Source: Hyphomicrobium_A sp963724945 (GTDB lineage Bacteria > Pseudomonadota > Alphaproteobacteria > Rhizobiales > Hyphomicrobiaceae). Taken from it: 64,000 nucleotides of DNA. Location of the stretch: the NCBI GenBank assembly GCA_963724945.1, contig CAVRWL010000003.1, positions 1,612,001-1,676,000 of the forward strand, read 5' to 3'. A program made the position numbers and the translations under genes. The notes beneath the pieces are model-generated. The model saw only the letters and a program-made list of their open reading frames with translations, searched no databases and was not told the origin of the DNA. Shown piece after piece: positions 54,035 to 64,000 of the stretch (within the stretch, counting starts at the first letter, position 1; the number at the start of each line of letters is the position of its first letter).

Positions 54035-54970
54035 ATGTCCAGTGGTGTGAGACAGAAAGCGCCACAGACGGGCCCGGCCGACGTCGCGTGCTACGCCGGC
54101 GACGAGCAGCGCCGCCCGCCCTATCTTGGGTTCGGGCTCGGCCTCCGACCGCAGCACTATCGCGATATCCTCGAAACAAATCCGCAGGTCGACTGGTTCG
54201 AGGTCATCTCGGAAAACTACATGATCCCGGGGGGCCAGCCGCTCAGTTTCCTCGATCGCATCGCCGAGCGCTATCCCGTCGTCATGCACGGCGTCTCGCT
54301 CTCAATCGCGTCGACCGCTCCGTTCGACGAGGAGTATCTCGACGGTCTCAACGCGCTCGCCCGGCGCGTGCACCCAAAATGGATTTCCGATCACCTGTGC
54401 TGGACCGGCGTGCACGGCGTCAACCTGCACGATCTGCTCCCCTTCCCCTATACGCGCGAGGCGCTCGATCACATCGTGTCGCGCGTCCATCACGTACAGG
54501 AGCGAATTGGGCGTCCGCTGTGTCTGGAGAACGTCTCCACCTATGTGCAATTCGGCCAGTCTGAGATGTTCGAGTGGGAGTTCATCTCCGAGCTTACGAA
54601 GCGCACGGGCTGCTGGCTTCTCTTCGACGTCAACAATGTCTACGTCAGCGCCTACAATCACGGCTATGACGCGCTCGACTTTCTCAACGGCATTCCCGCC
54701 GACCGCGTCATCCAATTCCACCTGGCCGGCCACAGCGACATGACCAACTACATCATCGACACGCACGACCATCCCGTACGCGACGAGGTGTGGACGCTCT
54801 ACGAGGCCGCGCTGCGGCGCTTCGGACCCGTCTCCACCATGATCGAGCGCGACGACAACATCCCGCCGCTGGCCGACATGCTTGTGGAACTCGCGCACGC
54901 CCGCACCCTTGCGCGCAAGACGCTGGGCTCCGAGCTGACGAGCCTGGTGCAGCCACCGACTGCGGCCTAG
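54035..54970 (+). CDS. bufB: MNIO (DUF692) family peptide-modifying enzyme BufB
   Basis: 311 residues, TIM-barrel multinuclear non-heme iron enzyme. Metal ligands are visible: VISENYM (Glu60), VVMHGVSLSIA (His85), WISDHLCWTG (Asp119, His120), PLCLENVSTYVQ (Glu165), WLLFDVNNVYVSAYNHG (Asp198), IQFHLAGHSD (His229, His233), DTHDHPV (Asp242, His244) and IERDDNIP (Glu271). It would modify cysteines of the BufA peptide. Start ATG 54035, 104 bases after bufA, with a GACC/GGTC-flanked TTCGAA element between. Confidence 0.95.
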   Translation: MSSGVRQKAPQTGPADVACYAGDEQRRPPYLGFGLGLRPQHYRDILETNPQVDWFEVISENYMIPGGQPLSFLDRIAERYPVVMHGVSLSIASTAPFDEEYLDGLNALARRVHPKWISDHLCWTGVHGVNLHDLLPFPYTREALDHIVSRVHHVQERIGRPLCLENVSTYVQFGQSEMFEWEFISELTKRTGCWLLFDVNNVYVSAYNHGYDALDFLNGIPADRVIQFHLAGHSDMTNYIIDTHDHPVRDEVWTLYEAALRRFGPVSTMIERDDNIPPLADMLVELAHARTLARKTLGSELTSLVQPPTAA

Positions 54971-55032
54971 GTTGACGTTTGGCTCGCTGCGCCCCCAACT
55001 CATAGGGTATCGGCCGGCGCTGGGAGGCTTCA

Positions 55033-55813
55033 TTGAAGCTCAAGGACTTTCAGGATCGCTTCCAGCGCGCCATCCTTCAGCGCGACGACGCCATCCTCGA
55101 CGACATTCCCGACGGCCCGCGCGAGACGAAGTCAAATCTGCTCGGCATCTACCGCGACGCTTACGTGCTGCGGCTGATCGACGTGGTCGGCAACGATCAC
55201 GAGCGCCTGCACACCTATCTCGGCGATGATCGCTTCCGGGCCATGACCCGAGCCTATATCGAGGCCTACCCCTCCCAACACCCCAACGCGCGCTGGTTCG
55301 CCCGCCGGCTTCCCGAGTTCCTGGAATTGAGCGAGCCCTATTCGCGCCAGCCGATACTCTTCGAGCTGGCAGCGTTGGAGCGGGCGCTCAACGATGCCTT
55401 CGACGGCGCGGACGCGGCCGTTCTGAGCATGAAGCGAGCTTGCCGCGCTGCCGCCGCAGGCATGGGCGCAGCTTTCCTTTACCTGCCATCCGACGGCGGT
55501 CGCTCTCGACGTGCGCACCAACGTCGGCGCGATCTGGACCGCCCTAAAGGCGGGCAAGGAGCCGCCGCCCTGCACCCTTTCCCATGACGCACGCCGCCTT
55601 CTCGTCTGGCGTCACGGCACGACGTCGATGTTCCGCGAGCTTGCGCCCGAGGAGGCGATGATGTGGACGGAAATGGTCAAAGGCACGCGCTTTGCCGATC
55701 TCTGTGCTCTGCTCGCGACCTATGACGATGCGCCGAACGCGTCGGCGCGCGCTGCGGGCTATCTCAAGACCTGGCTCGATGCGGGGCTGTTGAGCAAGGC
55801 CACCTCCGGCTGA
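55033..55813 (+). CDS. bufC: BufC (DUF2063) partner protein (one frameshift)
   Basis: About 259 residues when one missing base near 55430 is restored. TTG start at 55033 after GGGAGG. Reads LKDFQDRFQRAILQRDDAIL, SNLLGIYRDAYVLRLIDVVG, then ARWFARRLPEFLELSEPYSR and, after the shift, ELAALPPQAWAQLSFTCHPT then VGAIWTALKAGKEPP and LVWRHGTTSMFRELAPEEA. DUF2063 proteins bind the precursor and present it to BufB. Its 3' end overlaps the convergent RND gene by 55 bases. Either a sequencing error or a recent mutation. Confidence 0.88.
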
Positions 55814-58800
55814 GGCCCGGCATCGTCCTCGGGAGCTCCCGTGCCCCAGAGCCGGCGATGCAGCCGGTCGAGCAGCAGGTAGATGACGGGCGTCGTATAG
55901 AGCGTCAGCAGCTGGGAGACGAGAAGGCCGCCGATGATCGTGATGCCGAGGGGGCGTCTGATCTCGGAGCCGGGCCCGGTGGCGATGGCGAGCGGCACGG
56001 CGCCGAGCATCGCGGCCATGGTGGTCATCAGAATCGGACGGAAGCGGGCGAGGCAGGCCTCGTAGATCGCGGGCGCCGGCTGCAAGCCGCGCTGGCGCTC
56101 GCCCTCGAGCGCGAAGTCGACGAGCATGATGCCGTTCTTCTTCACGATGCCGATCAGCAGGATCACGCCGATGAGCGCCGTCATCGACAGCTCGATGTTG
56201 CCAATGCGCAGCGCGAGTAGCGCGCCGAGGCCGGCTGAGGGCAGCGTCGAGATGATGGTGAGCGGGTGCGCGAGGCTTTCGTAAAGCACGCCCAGCACGA
56301 TGTAGACGGCGAGCAGCGCCGCAAGAATGAGCAACGGCTGCTGCGAGGCTTGCTGGGCGAAGGCGCGCGCATCGCCAGCGGTCTCGCCGTGCAAGCCGGG
56401 CGGCGCATGCAACTCGAGCCATCGCCCGGTCGATCTCTTGCAGGCCCGCGTCGAGCGTCGTGCCGGGCGCCACGTCGAACGAGATGGTGATCGCGGGGAA
56501 CGGGCCTTGGTGATTGACGACCAGCGGGGAGAGGTCCTTCTTGATGTTGATGACGCTCATGAGCGGAACCTGCGTGCCCTTTCCGCCGGGCACGTAGACA
56601 TGCTCCAGATCGGATGGATCGCGCTGCAGCGTGGATCGACCTCGAGAATGACCCGGTACTGGTTGCGCTGGGTGTAGATCGTCGAGATCTGCCGCTGGGA
56701 GAAGGCGTTGTTTAGCGCATTGTCGATGTCCGAGATGCGCACGCCAAGCCGTGAGGCGGCGTCACGGTTGATCTTCACGTCGAGCTGCAGGCCGCCTTCG
56801 TCGCGGTCGTTGGAGACATCGACGAGCCCCGGGAGCTCCTTCATGCGCGCCATGATCTTGGGCGCCCAAGCGTACAGCTCGTCAATATCAGGGTCCCAGA
56901 GGGTGAATTGGTATTGGGAATCGCCCTGGCGCGCGCCCACGCGGATGTCGCGCGAGGGATACATCCGCACCTCGAGGCCGTGCAAAGCCGGCAAGCTTCT
57001 TACGCAGCTGGTTGATGACGCGGGCGGTGGTCACGCCGCCGCGCTCGCTGAGCGGCTTCAGGTTTATGAACATGCGGCCCTTATTGACCGATGCATTGAA
57101 GCCGGAGGCGCCGACCGAGGAGCCGACGTGCTCGACGGCGGGGTCATTGAGGATGATGTCGAGCGCCTCGTTCTGCAGCTTGGCCATCGCCGTGAACGAG
57201 ATGTCGGGCGAGGCCTTGGTCGAGCTGATGATGAGGCCGGTGTCGTCCTCCGGGAAAAAGCCTTTCGGCGTCTCGATGTAGAGGTGAACGGTTAGGATGA
57301 CGACGCAGATGAGCGAGAAAAGCATAACCGCTTGGTTGCGCAGCGCGATCGTGAGCGTGCGTGCGTAGCCTCTCACGATGCGATCCAGCACGCCTTCCAC
57401 GATGCGATCGAGCCGGGTGCGGCCGTCCTCCTGCGGTCGGCGCAGAAAGCGGGCGCATATCATCGGCGTGACCGACAGCGACACCACGAGCGACACCACG
57501 ATCGCGACCGCAAGCGTCACGGAGAACTCGCGCAAGAGCCGGCCGACGATGCCGCTCATGAACAGGATCGGGATGAAGGCGGCAATCAGCGAGATGCTGA
57601 TCGACAGCACCGTGAAGCCGATCTGGCGGGCGCCCGCGAGCGTCGCCTCGATGGGCGTCATGCCCCGCTCCAGGTTGCGGTAGACGTTCTCGATCATGAC
57701 GATGGCATCGTCGACGACGAAGCCGGCCGCAATGGCGAAAGCCATCAGCGTGAGGTTGTTGATCGAGAAGCCGAAGAGCCACATGACCGCGCACGTCCCC
57801 GCCAGCGATAGCGGTACCGTGATGCCGGCGGCGAGCGTGGGCGTGAGGCGGCGCAGGAACAGAAACACCACGAGCATCACCAGCGTGATCGTGGCAGCGA
57901 GCGTGAACTGCATGTCGTTGACGCTCGCGCGGATGGTCGCCGTGCGGTCGGAGAGCACGGAAATGTCGATCGCCGCCGGTATCCACCGCCGCAAGTCGGG
58001 AAGCATGGCCTTCACGCGGTCGACGGTCTCGATCACGTTGGCGTCGGGCTGTTTGCGGATGATGAGCAGCACGGCGGCCTTGTGGTCGAACTTGGCGGCT
58101 GAGCGCGTGTTGCGCGTGCCGTGCTCGATCGTGGCGACGTTGGCCAGCCGCACGACATTGCCGGCGCTCGTCTTGAGCACGATCGCGCCGTAGTCCTTGG
58201 GCTCGCGCAACTGGCCGTTGGCGCTGAGGCTGATCTGCTGCTGGTCGGCCTCGACCGCGCCGACCGGCTCGATCGCGTTGGCGGCGTCGATCGCGCTCCT
58301 CACCTCCTCCATGCTCAGCCCCATGCTGGCGAGCAGGGTGGGGTTGACGCGCACGCGGATGGCGGGCTGCTCGGCGCCGCTCACCTCGACCTGCGCCACG
58401 CCGTCGACCTGCGAGATCCGCTGGGCGACGACGGTGTCGGCCGCATCGTAGAGGTCGCTCGGCGACAGCACGTCGGACGTCATCGCGAGGATCAGGACCG
58501 GGGACTCGGAAGGATTGTACTTGCGGAACGTTGGGACCTGCGGCAGGTCGCTCGGCAGGTCGGCCGTCGCAGCGTTGAGTGCGGCCTGCACGTCGCGTGC
58601 GGCGCCGTCGATGTTACGGTTGAGATCGAACTGGATGGCAATGGCGGTCGAGCCCTGCGAGCTCACCGAGGTGAGCTCGGTCACGCCCGCGATCTCGCCG
58701 AGGCGGCGCTCAAGCGGGGCAGCGATCGTCGCCGCCATCGTCTCGGGATCGGCGCCGGGCCGACTCGCTTGCACGCGCAGCGTCGGGAAGTCGACGGTCG

Positions 58801-58912
58801 GCAGGCTCGCGACCGGCAGGTTGAAATAGGCGGCGGCGCCGGCCAGAAACAGCCCGGCTGCCAACAGGGTCGTGCCGATGGGCCGCCGAATGAAGGGGGT
58901 CGAGAAGCTCAT
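55759..58912 (-). CDS. RND efflux pump subunit, MdtC-like (three frameshifts)
   Basis: About 1040 residues across four frames (changes near 56995, 56625 and 56415). It opens SFSTPFIRRPIGTTLLAAGL, has FVVDDAIVMIENVYRNLERG with the proton-relay aspartates, PKGFFPEDDTGLIISSTKAS, and ends with GIVKKNGIMLVDFALEGERQ and TPVIYLLLDRLHRRLW. ATG at 58912 lies four bases after the upstream RND stop, so it is the third gene of an MdtABC-like operon. Such tandem RND pairs form heterotrimers. The frame breaks may be sequence errors. Confidence 0.88.
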
Positions 58913-58916
58913 GGCG

Positions 58917-61900
58917 CTACTCGGCCGCTTCCTTGGCAAGCGCCAGGCGAGGCTCGTCCTCGCGCCGCTCCGGCGCTTTCGTGAGCCGCGCCTTCAGCCG
59001 CTCCATGGCAAGATAGATCACGGGCGTCGTGTAGAGGGTGAGAAGCTGGCTCAAGAGCAGGCCGCCCACGATGGTGATGCCCAAGGGATTGCGTAGCTCC
59101 GAGCCGGCGCCGGTCTCGAGCGCCAGGGGCAGCGCGCCAAAGAGCGCGGCAAGCGTCGTCATCATGATGGGCCTGAATCGGAGCAGAGCGGCCTCGACGA
59201 TCGATTGGCGGGGGCTAAGCCCGCGCACGCGCTCCGCCTCGAGCGCGAAGTCGATCATCATGATCGCGTTCTTCTTGACGATTCCCATCAAGAAGCACGA
59301 TGCCGATGAGCGCAACGAGCGACAAATCGAGGCCCATTACCGTGAGCGCGAGCAGCGCGCCGATGCCGGCCGACGGTAGCGTCGTCAGGATCGTGAACGG
59401 GTGGATGAAGCTTTCGTAGAGCACGCCCAAGACGATGTAGATGGTCACGACCGCGGCGAGGATGAGCCAGGGCTGGCTCGCGAGCGACTTTGCAAACTCG
59501 TTGGCGTCGCCGAAGAAACTGCCGCTCACCGAGGACGGCATGGCGATCTTCTTTTCCGCCGCAGCAATGGCGGAGACCGCATCGCTCAGCGCCGCTCCCG
59601 GGCCTAAGTTGAAGCTGATCGTCTCGGAGGGAAACTGATCCTGGTGGCTGACGGCGAGCGGGGCCGTCGTGTGCTCGATCTTGGCGACCGCCGTCAACGG
59701 CACCTGCGCGCCGGTGGAGGAGGGGATGTAAATCCGGCTCAACCGCGATGGATCGCTGCGGTACTCCGGCTTCGCCTCCAGCACCACCCTGTACTGGTTG
59801 GCTTGCGCATAGATCGTCGAGACCTGGCGCTGGCCGAAGGCGTCGTTCAGCGCATCGTTGACTGCCTGCAGCGTGATGCCGAGCCGCCCCGCCGTCTCGC
59901 GATCGACGATTTACGCTCGCCCGCAGCCCGGCCGCCTCGGTCTCGAGGTTGACGTCTCTCAGCACCGGGGAGGCGGCAAGCTCCGTGGCGAGCCGCTGCG
60001 ACCACTGGGCGACCTCGTCGACGCTGGTGCTGACGAGCGTGTACTGGTACTGGGCGCGGCTCGTCCGCGTCGCGATCTGGACGTCCTGGACGGGCTGGAA
60101 GTAGACGGTCACCCCGGGGATGACGGCGACCGCGCGTGTCAGGCGATCAACGATTTTGGCGGCGAGGAGGGCGCGCTCCTCGCGCGGCTTGAGCGTGATT
60201 TTGAGTTGCGCGACGTTGGGTGTCGTGTTGAGCGTACCGACGCCGGTGACGGTGACGACGCTATCGACATCAGGGTCCTTCCTTACGATGTCGGCGACGC
60301 TCGCCTGCACGCGCGTCAGCTCGGCGAAGGAGACATCCGGCTCCGCTTGAAGCGTGGCGGTGATGAGGCCGGTGTCCTGCACGGGGAGAAAGCCCTTGGG
60401 CGCGATCACGTAGAGCCAGACGGTGGCGACGAGCGTCAGGGCCGTGACGAAGAGCGTGGCCGGCTGGTGGCGCAGCACCCATTCGAGGCTCAGCCGATAG
60501 CCCTCGACTATTCCGTCGATGACCCAGTTGAATCCGCGCGAGACAAAGCCCTTCTTTGCCTCCGGCTCCTTCTTCAACAGGCGCGCGCACATCATCGGCG
60601 TGAGCGTCAGCGAGACCACGGCCGAGACGACGACCGCGATGGTCAGCGTCAGCGCGAACTCGCTGAACATGCGCCCCACGATCCCGGTCATGAACAGAAG
60701 CGGAATGAAAACGGCGATGAGCGACAGCGTCAGCGAGATGACCGTGAACCCGATCTCCTTGGCACCGTCGAGGGCGGCCTGCAAGGGGCGCGCGCCTTTC
60801 TCGATGTGGCGCACGATGTTCTCGATCATCACGATGGCGTCGTCGACGACGAAGCCGGTGCCGATCGTGAGCGCCATGAGCGACAGGTTGTCGATCGAGA
60901 ACCCGCAGAACCACATCACGCCGAAAGTGGCGATGAGCGAGACGGGCAGCGCGACGCCGGCAATCATCGTGGCGCGCCCCGAGCGCAGGAAGATCAGCAC
61001 CACCATGACGACGAGCGCGACGCTCAAGCAAAGCGTGAGCTCCACGTCGTGGATCGAGGCGCGGATGGTGCCCGTGCGGTCGTGCACGAGGGTGAGCTTG
61101 GCGGCGGTCGGCAGCGCCTTCTCGATGCGCGGCAGCTCCGCCTTGAGCCGGTCCACCGTCTCGATGACGTTGGCGCCGGGCTGGCGCTGCACGTCGATGA
61201 TGACGGCGGGCGTGCCGTTGAGCCATCCGCCGACGCGGGCGTTCTCCAGCCCCTCCGACACGCTGGCGACGTCCTTCAAACGCACCGGCGCGTTGTTGCG
61301 GTACGCAACGACGATGTCGCGGTAGGCGGCGGCCGTCTCGATTTGGTCATTGGCGGCGATCGTGTAGGACTGGTGCGTGCCGTCGAGCGATCCCTTGGGG
61401 CCGGCGACGTTGGCGCCGACGATGGCGGTGTTGAGGTCGGACATGCTCATGCCGTAGGCGGCGAGCCGGGAGATGTCGGCCTCGATGCGCACGGCTGGGC
61501 GAATGCCGCCTTCGACTGAGACATGCCCGACGCCGGTCACGGTGCTTAGACGCTGGGCGATCAGGGTGTCGGCGAGGTCGCTCAGCTCCCGCATCGAGAC
61601 CGTGTTCGACGTGAGCGCCAGCGTCACGATCGGCGCATCTGCCGGGTTGACCTTGGCGTACGTCGGTGGATAGGGCAGGTCGCGCGGCAGCGTCGAGCCG
61701 GCGGCGTTGATGGCCGACTGCACGTCCTGGGCGGCCGCGTCGATGTCGCGGCCGAGGTTGAACTGCAGCGTGATCTGGCTGAGCCCGTACGAGCTCGTCG
61801 ACGTCATGGTCGCGAGCGCCGGGATCTGGCCCAGCTCGCGCTCGAGCGAGGCGGTCACCAGCGTCGACATCGTCTGCGGGTTGGCGCCCGGCAGCTGCGT

Positions 61901-62044
61901 CGTCACCTGGACGGTGGGAAAGTCGACCTGCGGCAGCGAGGAGACGGGAAGGGAGAAATAGCCCAAAGCGCCGCCGAGCAGGGTGGCGAAGCCGAGCAGC
62001 GAGGTTGCGATCGGCCTGTTGATGAAGGGGCTGGAGACGCTCAT
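58917..62044 (-). CDS. RND efflux pump subunit, MdtB-like (two frameshifts)
   Basis: About 1040 residues with frame changes near 59910 and 59295. Opens SVSSPFINRPIATSLLGFAT, contains FVVDDAIVMIENIVRHIEKG and PKGFLPVQDTGLITATLQAE, and ends with GIVKKNAIMMIDFALEAERV and TPVIYLAMERLKARLT. The ATG at 62044 overlaps the adaptor stop (ATGA). Paralogue of the next gene and of the AcrB-type pump at 47 kb, but closer to the former. Confidence 0.9.
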
Positions 62045-63417
62045 GGCTGCGCGCTCGGCGCCGCGCTGGCATCCTGTTTATGGCTGTGCTTGCCGCCTGC
62101 GTGCTTGTGGGCGCCGGCGCCCGGCGCGGTGCCCTGTTGCGGCGAGCCGGCGTTGATGGAGGCCGTCTCCTCCGATTGCAGCGTCTTGCCGGCGTCGGCC
62201 TGCGGGACCGCGGCCGCGGGGCCGGCCGGGCTCTTGGCGCCGCTTCCGCTGACTTGTACTTCTGCCCCTTCCTTGAGCCGGGCAAAGCCCGCCGTGACCA
62301 CTTGCTCGTCGGCCGACAAGCCCTGAGCGACGACAGCCTCGTTGTCGTCCTGCTGAGTGATGGTGACGGTACGCGCCGCAACCTTATTTTCCGGGCTGAT
62401 CACGTAGACGTAGGTGCCGTCGGGGCCGCGCTGGATTGCGGCGGTGGGGACGACCACGACGTTCTCAAGCGTCTTCAGGAGCAGGCGGGCATTGACGAAC
62501 TGCCCGGGCCAGAGCTGCAGCTCGGAGTTCGGGAACTCGGCCTTGAGGCGGATCGTTCCGGTCGACTGGTCGACCTGATTGTCGATGACCTGCAGCGTAC
62601 CTTTGTCGAGCACGGCCTTGCTGTCGGTCTCCAGCGCCTCGACCGCGAGCGCCCTTTCGGCGCGCGCCTTGTTGATCTGCGGGAGATCCTGCTGGGGCAG
62701 CGTGAACAGAACCGTGATGGGGCGCACCTCGGTGACGACGACGATCCCGGCCGAGCCGTCGGACGCACGCACGAGGTTGCCGACGTCGACGAGACGCAGG
62801 CCCGTGCGCCCGTCAATCGGCGACGTCACCGTCGTATAGCCGACATAGGCCGTGGCGTTCTCGATCGCGGCGTCATCGGATTTTATTTGCGCTTCTTGCT
62901 GGTTGACCAGCGCGCGTTGCGTGTCGATCTGCTGCTGCGAGATCGCCAGCGTTCCGACCTTCTGGTAGCGATCGAGGTCGCGCTTGGTGTTGCTGAGCAG
63001 CGCTTCGTCGAGCGCCTTTTTCGCCAGCGCCTGGTCGAGCTGGGCCTGGTAGGTGACGGGATCGATCTTGGCGAGCACGTCCCCGCGCTTCACGTCCTGA
63101 CCTTCCTTGAACCCGATCGATATGATTCTGCCGTCGACCTGGGGACGCACGGTGACGGTGTTGCGAGCCTTTGCCGTGCCTACGCCCTCAAGCCAAACCG
63201 GCACGTCGGCAAGGCGCGCTTGCGCCGCGACGACTGGAACGGGACCATCCGCGCGTGCCGAGCCCCGGCGCGTGCGTTGGCCCTCCTCCCCACCGCTGGT
63301 GAAGTGGATTGCCCCGGCCGTCAGCGCGCCGATGATGAGGATCGCGAGCACCGATTTGAGAAACTTCTGCACCCTGTGGATCCTGTCCCTGTCCAAGCCC
63401 CAGATCAGACGGCGCAA
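62041..63417 (-). CDS. RND efflux periplasmic adaptor, MdtA-like
   Basis: Up to 458 residues. Anchor helix FLKSVLAILIIGALTAGAIH, PQVDGRIISIGFKEGQDVKR for the barrel-sandwich, coiled-coil LDQALAKKALDEALLSNTKR, YTTVTSPIDGRTGLRLVDVG and a C-terminal His/Lys-rich tail (KHAGGKHSHKQ) that could bind metal. A GTG at 63372 (at VQKFLKS) may be the real start instead of ATG 63417. First gene of the operon with two RND subunits. Confidence 0.92.
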   Translation of the reverse strand: MRRLIWGLDRDRIHRVQKFLKSVLAILIIGALTAGAIHFTSGGEEGQRTRRGSARADGPVPVVAAQARLADVPVWLEGVGTAKARNTVTVRPQVDGRIISIGFKEGQDVKRGDVLAKIDPVTYQAQLDQALAKKALDEALLSNTKRDLDRYQKVGTLAISQQQIDTQRALVNQQEAQIKSDDAAIENATAYVGYTTVTSPIDGRTGLRLVDVGNLVRASDGSAGIVVVTEVRPITVLFTLPQQDLPQINKARAERALAVEALETDSKAVLDKGTLQVIDNQVDQSTGTIRLKAEFPNSELQLWPGQFVNARLLLKTLENVVVVPTAAIQRGPDGTYVYVISPENKVAARTVTITQQDDNEAVVAQGLSADEQVVTAGFARLKEGAEVQVSGSGAKSPAGPAAAVPQADAGKTLQSEETASINAGSPQQGTAPGAGAHKHAGGKHSHKQDASAAPSAQP

Positions 63418-63623
63418 ATAGGCGATTGTGCGGCATCTGGAGCCAAAACGAACGACCCTGGCAAAAGCCGTCGCGCGCGGGCCGAGACGGCCGTGCCCCC
63501 GTTTGCCTTAACCTATACATCACAAACGCTTGAGTGGCGCGGAAAGGTTCATTGCCCCCGTCGCGGAGATGCCAGCTTCAGGCGGAAAAGCAACGGCCGC
63601 AAAAGGCGCAATGCGTCGCTGGC

Positions 63624-64000
63624 CTAGGAGAGCGTGGGTCCACCGCGGCGCTGGCGGACAGCGGGGGCCGTCGGCGACGGCGATCCTCTGTAGCGCCGCG
63701 TATTCCGCCACTTGCCGAAGGAGGGCAGCTCCTGGCCGTCGCGGCGGTCGATGGCCGATTGCATCGCGGCATCGGCCTCGTCGAAACGCGTTGCCTCCTT
63801 CGGGCCGATGAGCTCGACCCGATTGCGGCCGTTGTTCTTGGCCGCGTAAAGCGCTCCGTCGGCACGATGAAACAGCGCGCCGAGATCGCAACCGATGTCG
63901 TCGTGGCTCGCGGCGCCGACGCTGACCGTGACCGCGACCTGGGCTCCGTCGACGACCGAGGCCGAGGCCGCGAACGCGACCCGCACGGCCTCGGCGGTTT
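63624..64000 (-). CDS. GGDEF diguanylate cyclase, C-terminal part (cut by window edge)
   Basis: The last 125 residues of a GGDEF protein: VTVSVGAASHDDIGCDLGAL and FHRADGALYAAKNNGRNRVE are the C-terminal end of the cyclase domain, followed by a 45-residue tail. The catalytic GGDEF motif lies beyond the right edge, so activity cannot be judged. Confidence 0.85.
   Translation of the reverse strand, partial: TAEAVRVAFAASASVVDGAQVAVTVSVGAASHDDIGCDLGALFHRADGALYAAKNNGRNRVELIGPKEATRFDEADAAMQSAIDRRDGQELPSFGKWRNTRRYRGSPSPTAPAVRQRRGGPTLS

Noticed and set aside
59858..63627. Open frames of 553 and 515 codons on the + strand
   Set aside because: Antisense to the MdtB-like and adaptor genes; low-complexity charged composition, no motifs.
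1..64000. CRISPR array or rRNA operon
   Set aside because: No regularly spaced short repeats and no rRNA-like sequence were seen anywhere in the window.

Overview
The window looks like a chromosomal segment of a high-GC alphaproteobacterium, most likely Hyphomicrobiales. The clearest pointers are the housekeeping genes murA, DUF2948, hisD, UPF0262, a low-molecular-weight phosphatase, maf, yacG and tRNA-Phe, together with NrsF/ECF-sigma regulation and many small exported proteins of rhizobial type. The species cannot be named from the sequence alone. Protein homology shows many apparent single-base frameshifts, dense in 1-17 kb and again in 55-60 kb, while 22-55 kb is almost clean. Either those stretches are poorly polished sequence or the surface-polysaccharide genes are decaying; I cannot decide which.

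1-20 kb is a surface-polysaccharide (O-antigen or capsule) locus read mostly leftward. Its right end is an ABC exporter (wzm, wzt). Next comes a compact module for a CDP-linked branched 6-deoxyhexose: rfbF, rfbG, C-methyltransferase, 3,5-epimerase and an SDR reductase. Beyond that lie three family-2 glycosyltransferases, a pair of paralogous RgpF-like glycan proteins, two more methyltransferases and a DegT-type aminotransferase cut by the window edge. Two large membrane proteins, transcribed away from each other, share a C-terminal domain. 20-25.6 kb holds the relic of a NodU-type carbamoyltransferase, an unusual protein joining a transposase-type helix-turn-helix, one membrane helix and carbohydrate-associated modules, a WecA-like initiating transferase with its SDR partner, and a DUF2793 tail-type protein.

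25.6-43.9 kb is mainly core genome. It contains murA, a GAF-PAS-GGDEF-EAL signalling protein, DUF547 and rhodanese proteins, a polyprenyl-phosphate-mannose pair (GT2 plus a GT87-like membrane transferase), the hisD operon, a Crp-type regulator co-transcribed with a class III adenylate cyclase, maf, yacG, tRNA-Phe, a metallophosphoesterase, a CarS-like membrane protein and a cytochrome c'-like protein.

43.9-47.1 kb is the most interesting stretch. Two paralogous DUF1843 proteins carrying a GDL motif are divergent from a radical SAM/SPASM protein with an extra C-terminal cysteine cluster, and a cysteine-rich protein lies beside them. The cassette sits between two diverged copies of the 3' end of an RND transporter gene, which suggests insertion or duplication. 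47-51.5 kb is an AcrAB-type RND pump. 51.7-55.8 kb is a bufferin-type copper-buffering RiPP locus (DoxX, NrsF anti-sigma, ECF sigma with a candidate own promoter, BufA2-like precursor, MNIO enzyme BufB, partner BufC). 55.8-63.4 kb is an MdtABC-like operon (adaptor plus two RND pumps). The window closes inside a GGDEF protein.
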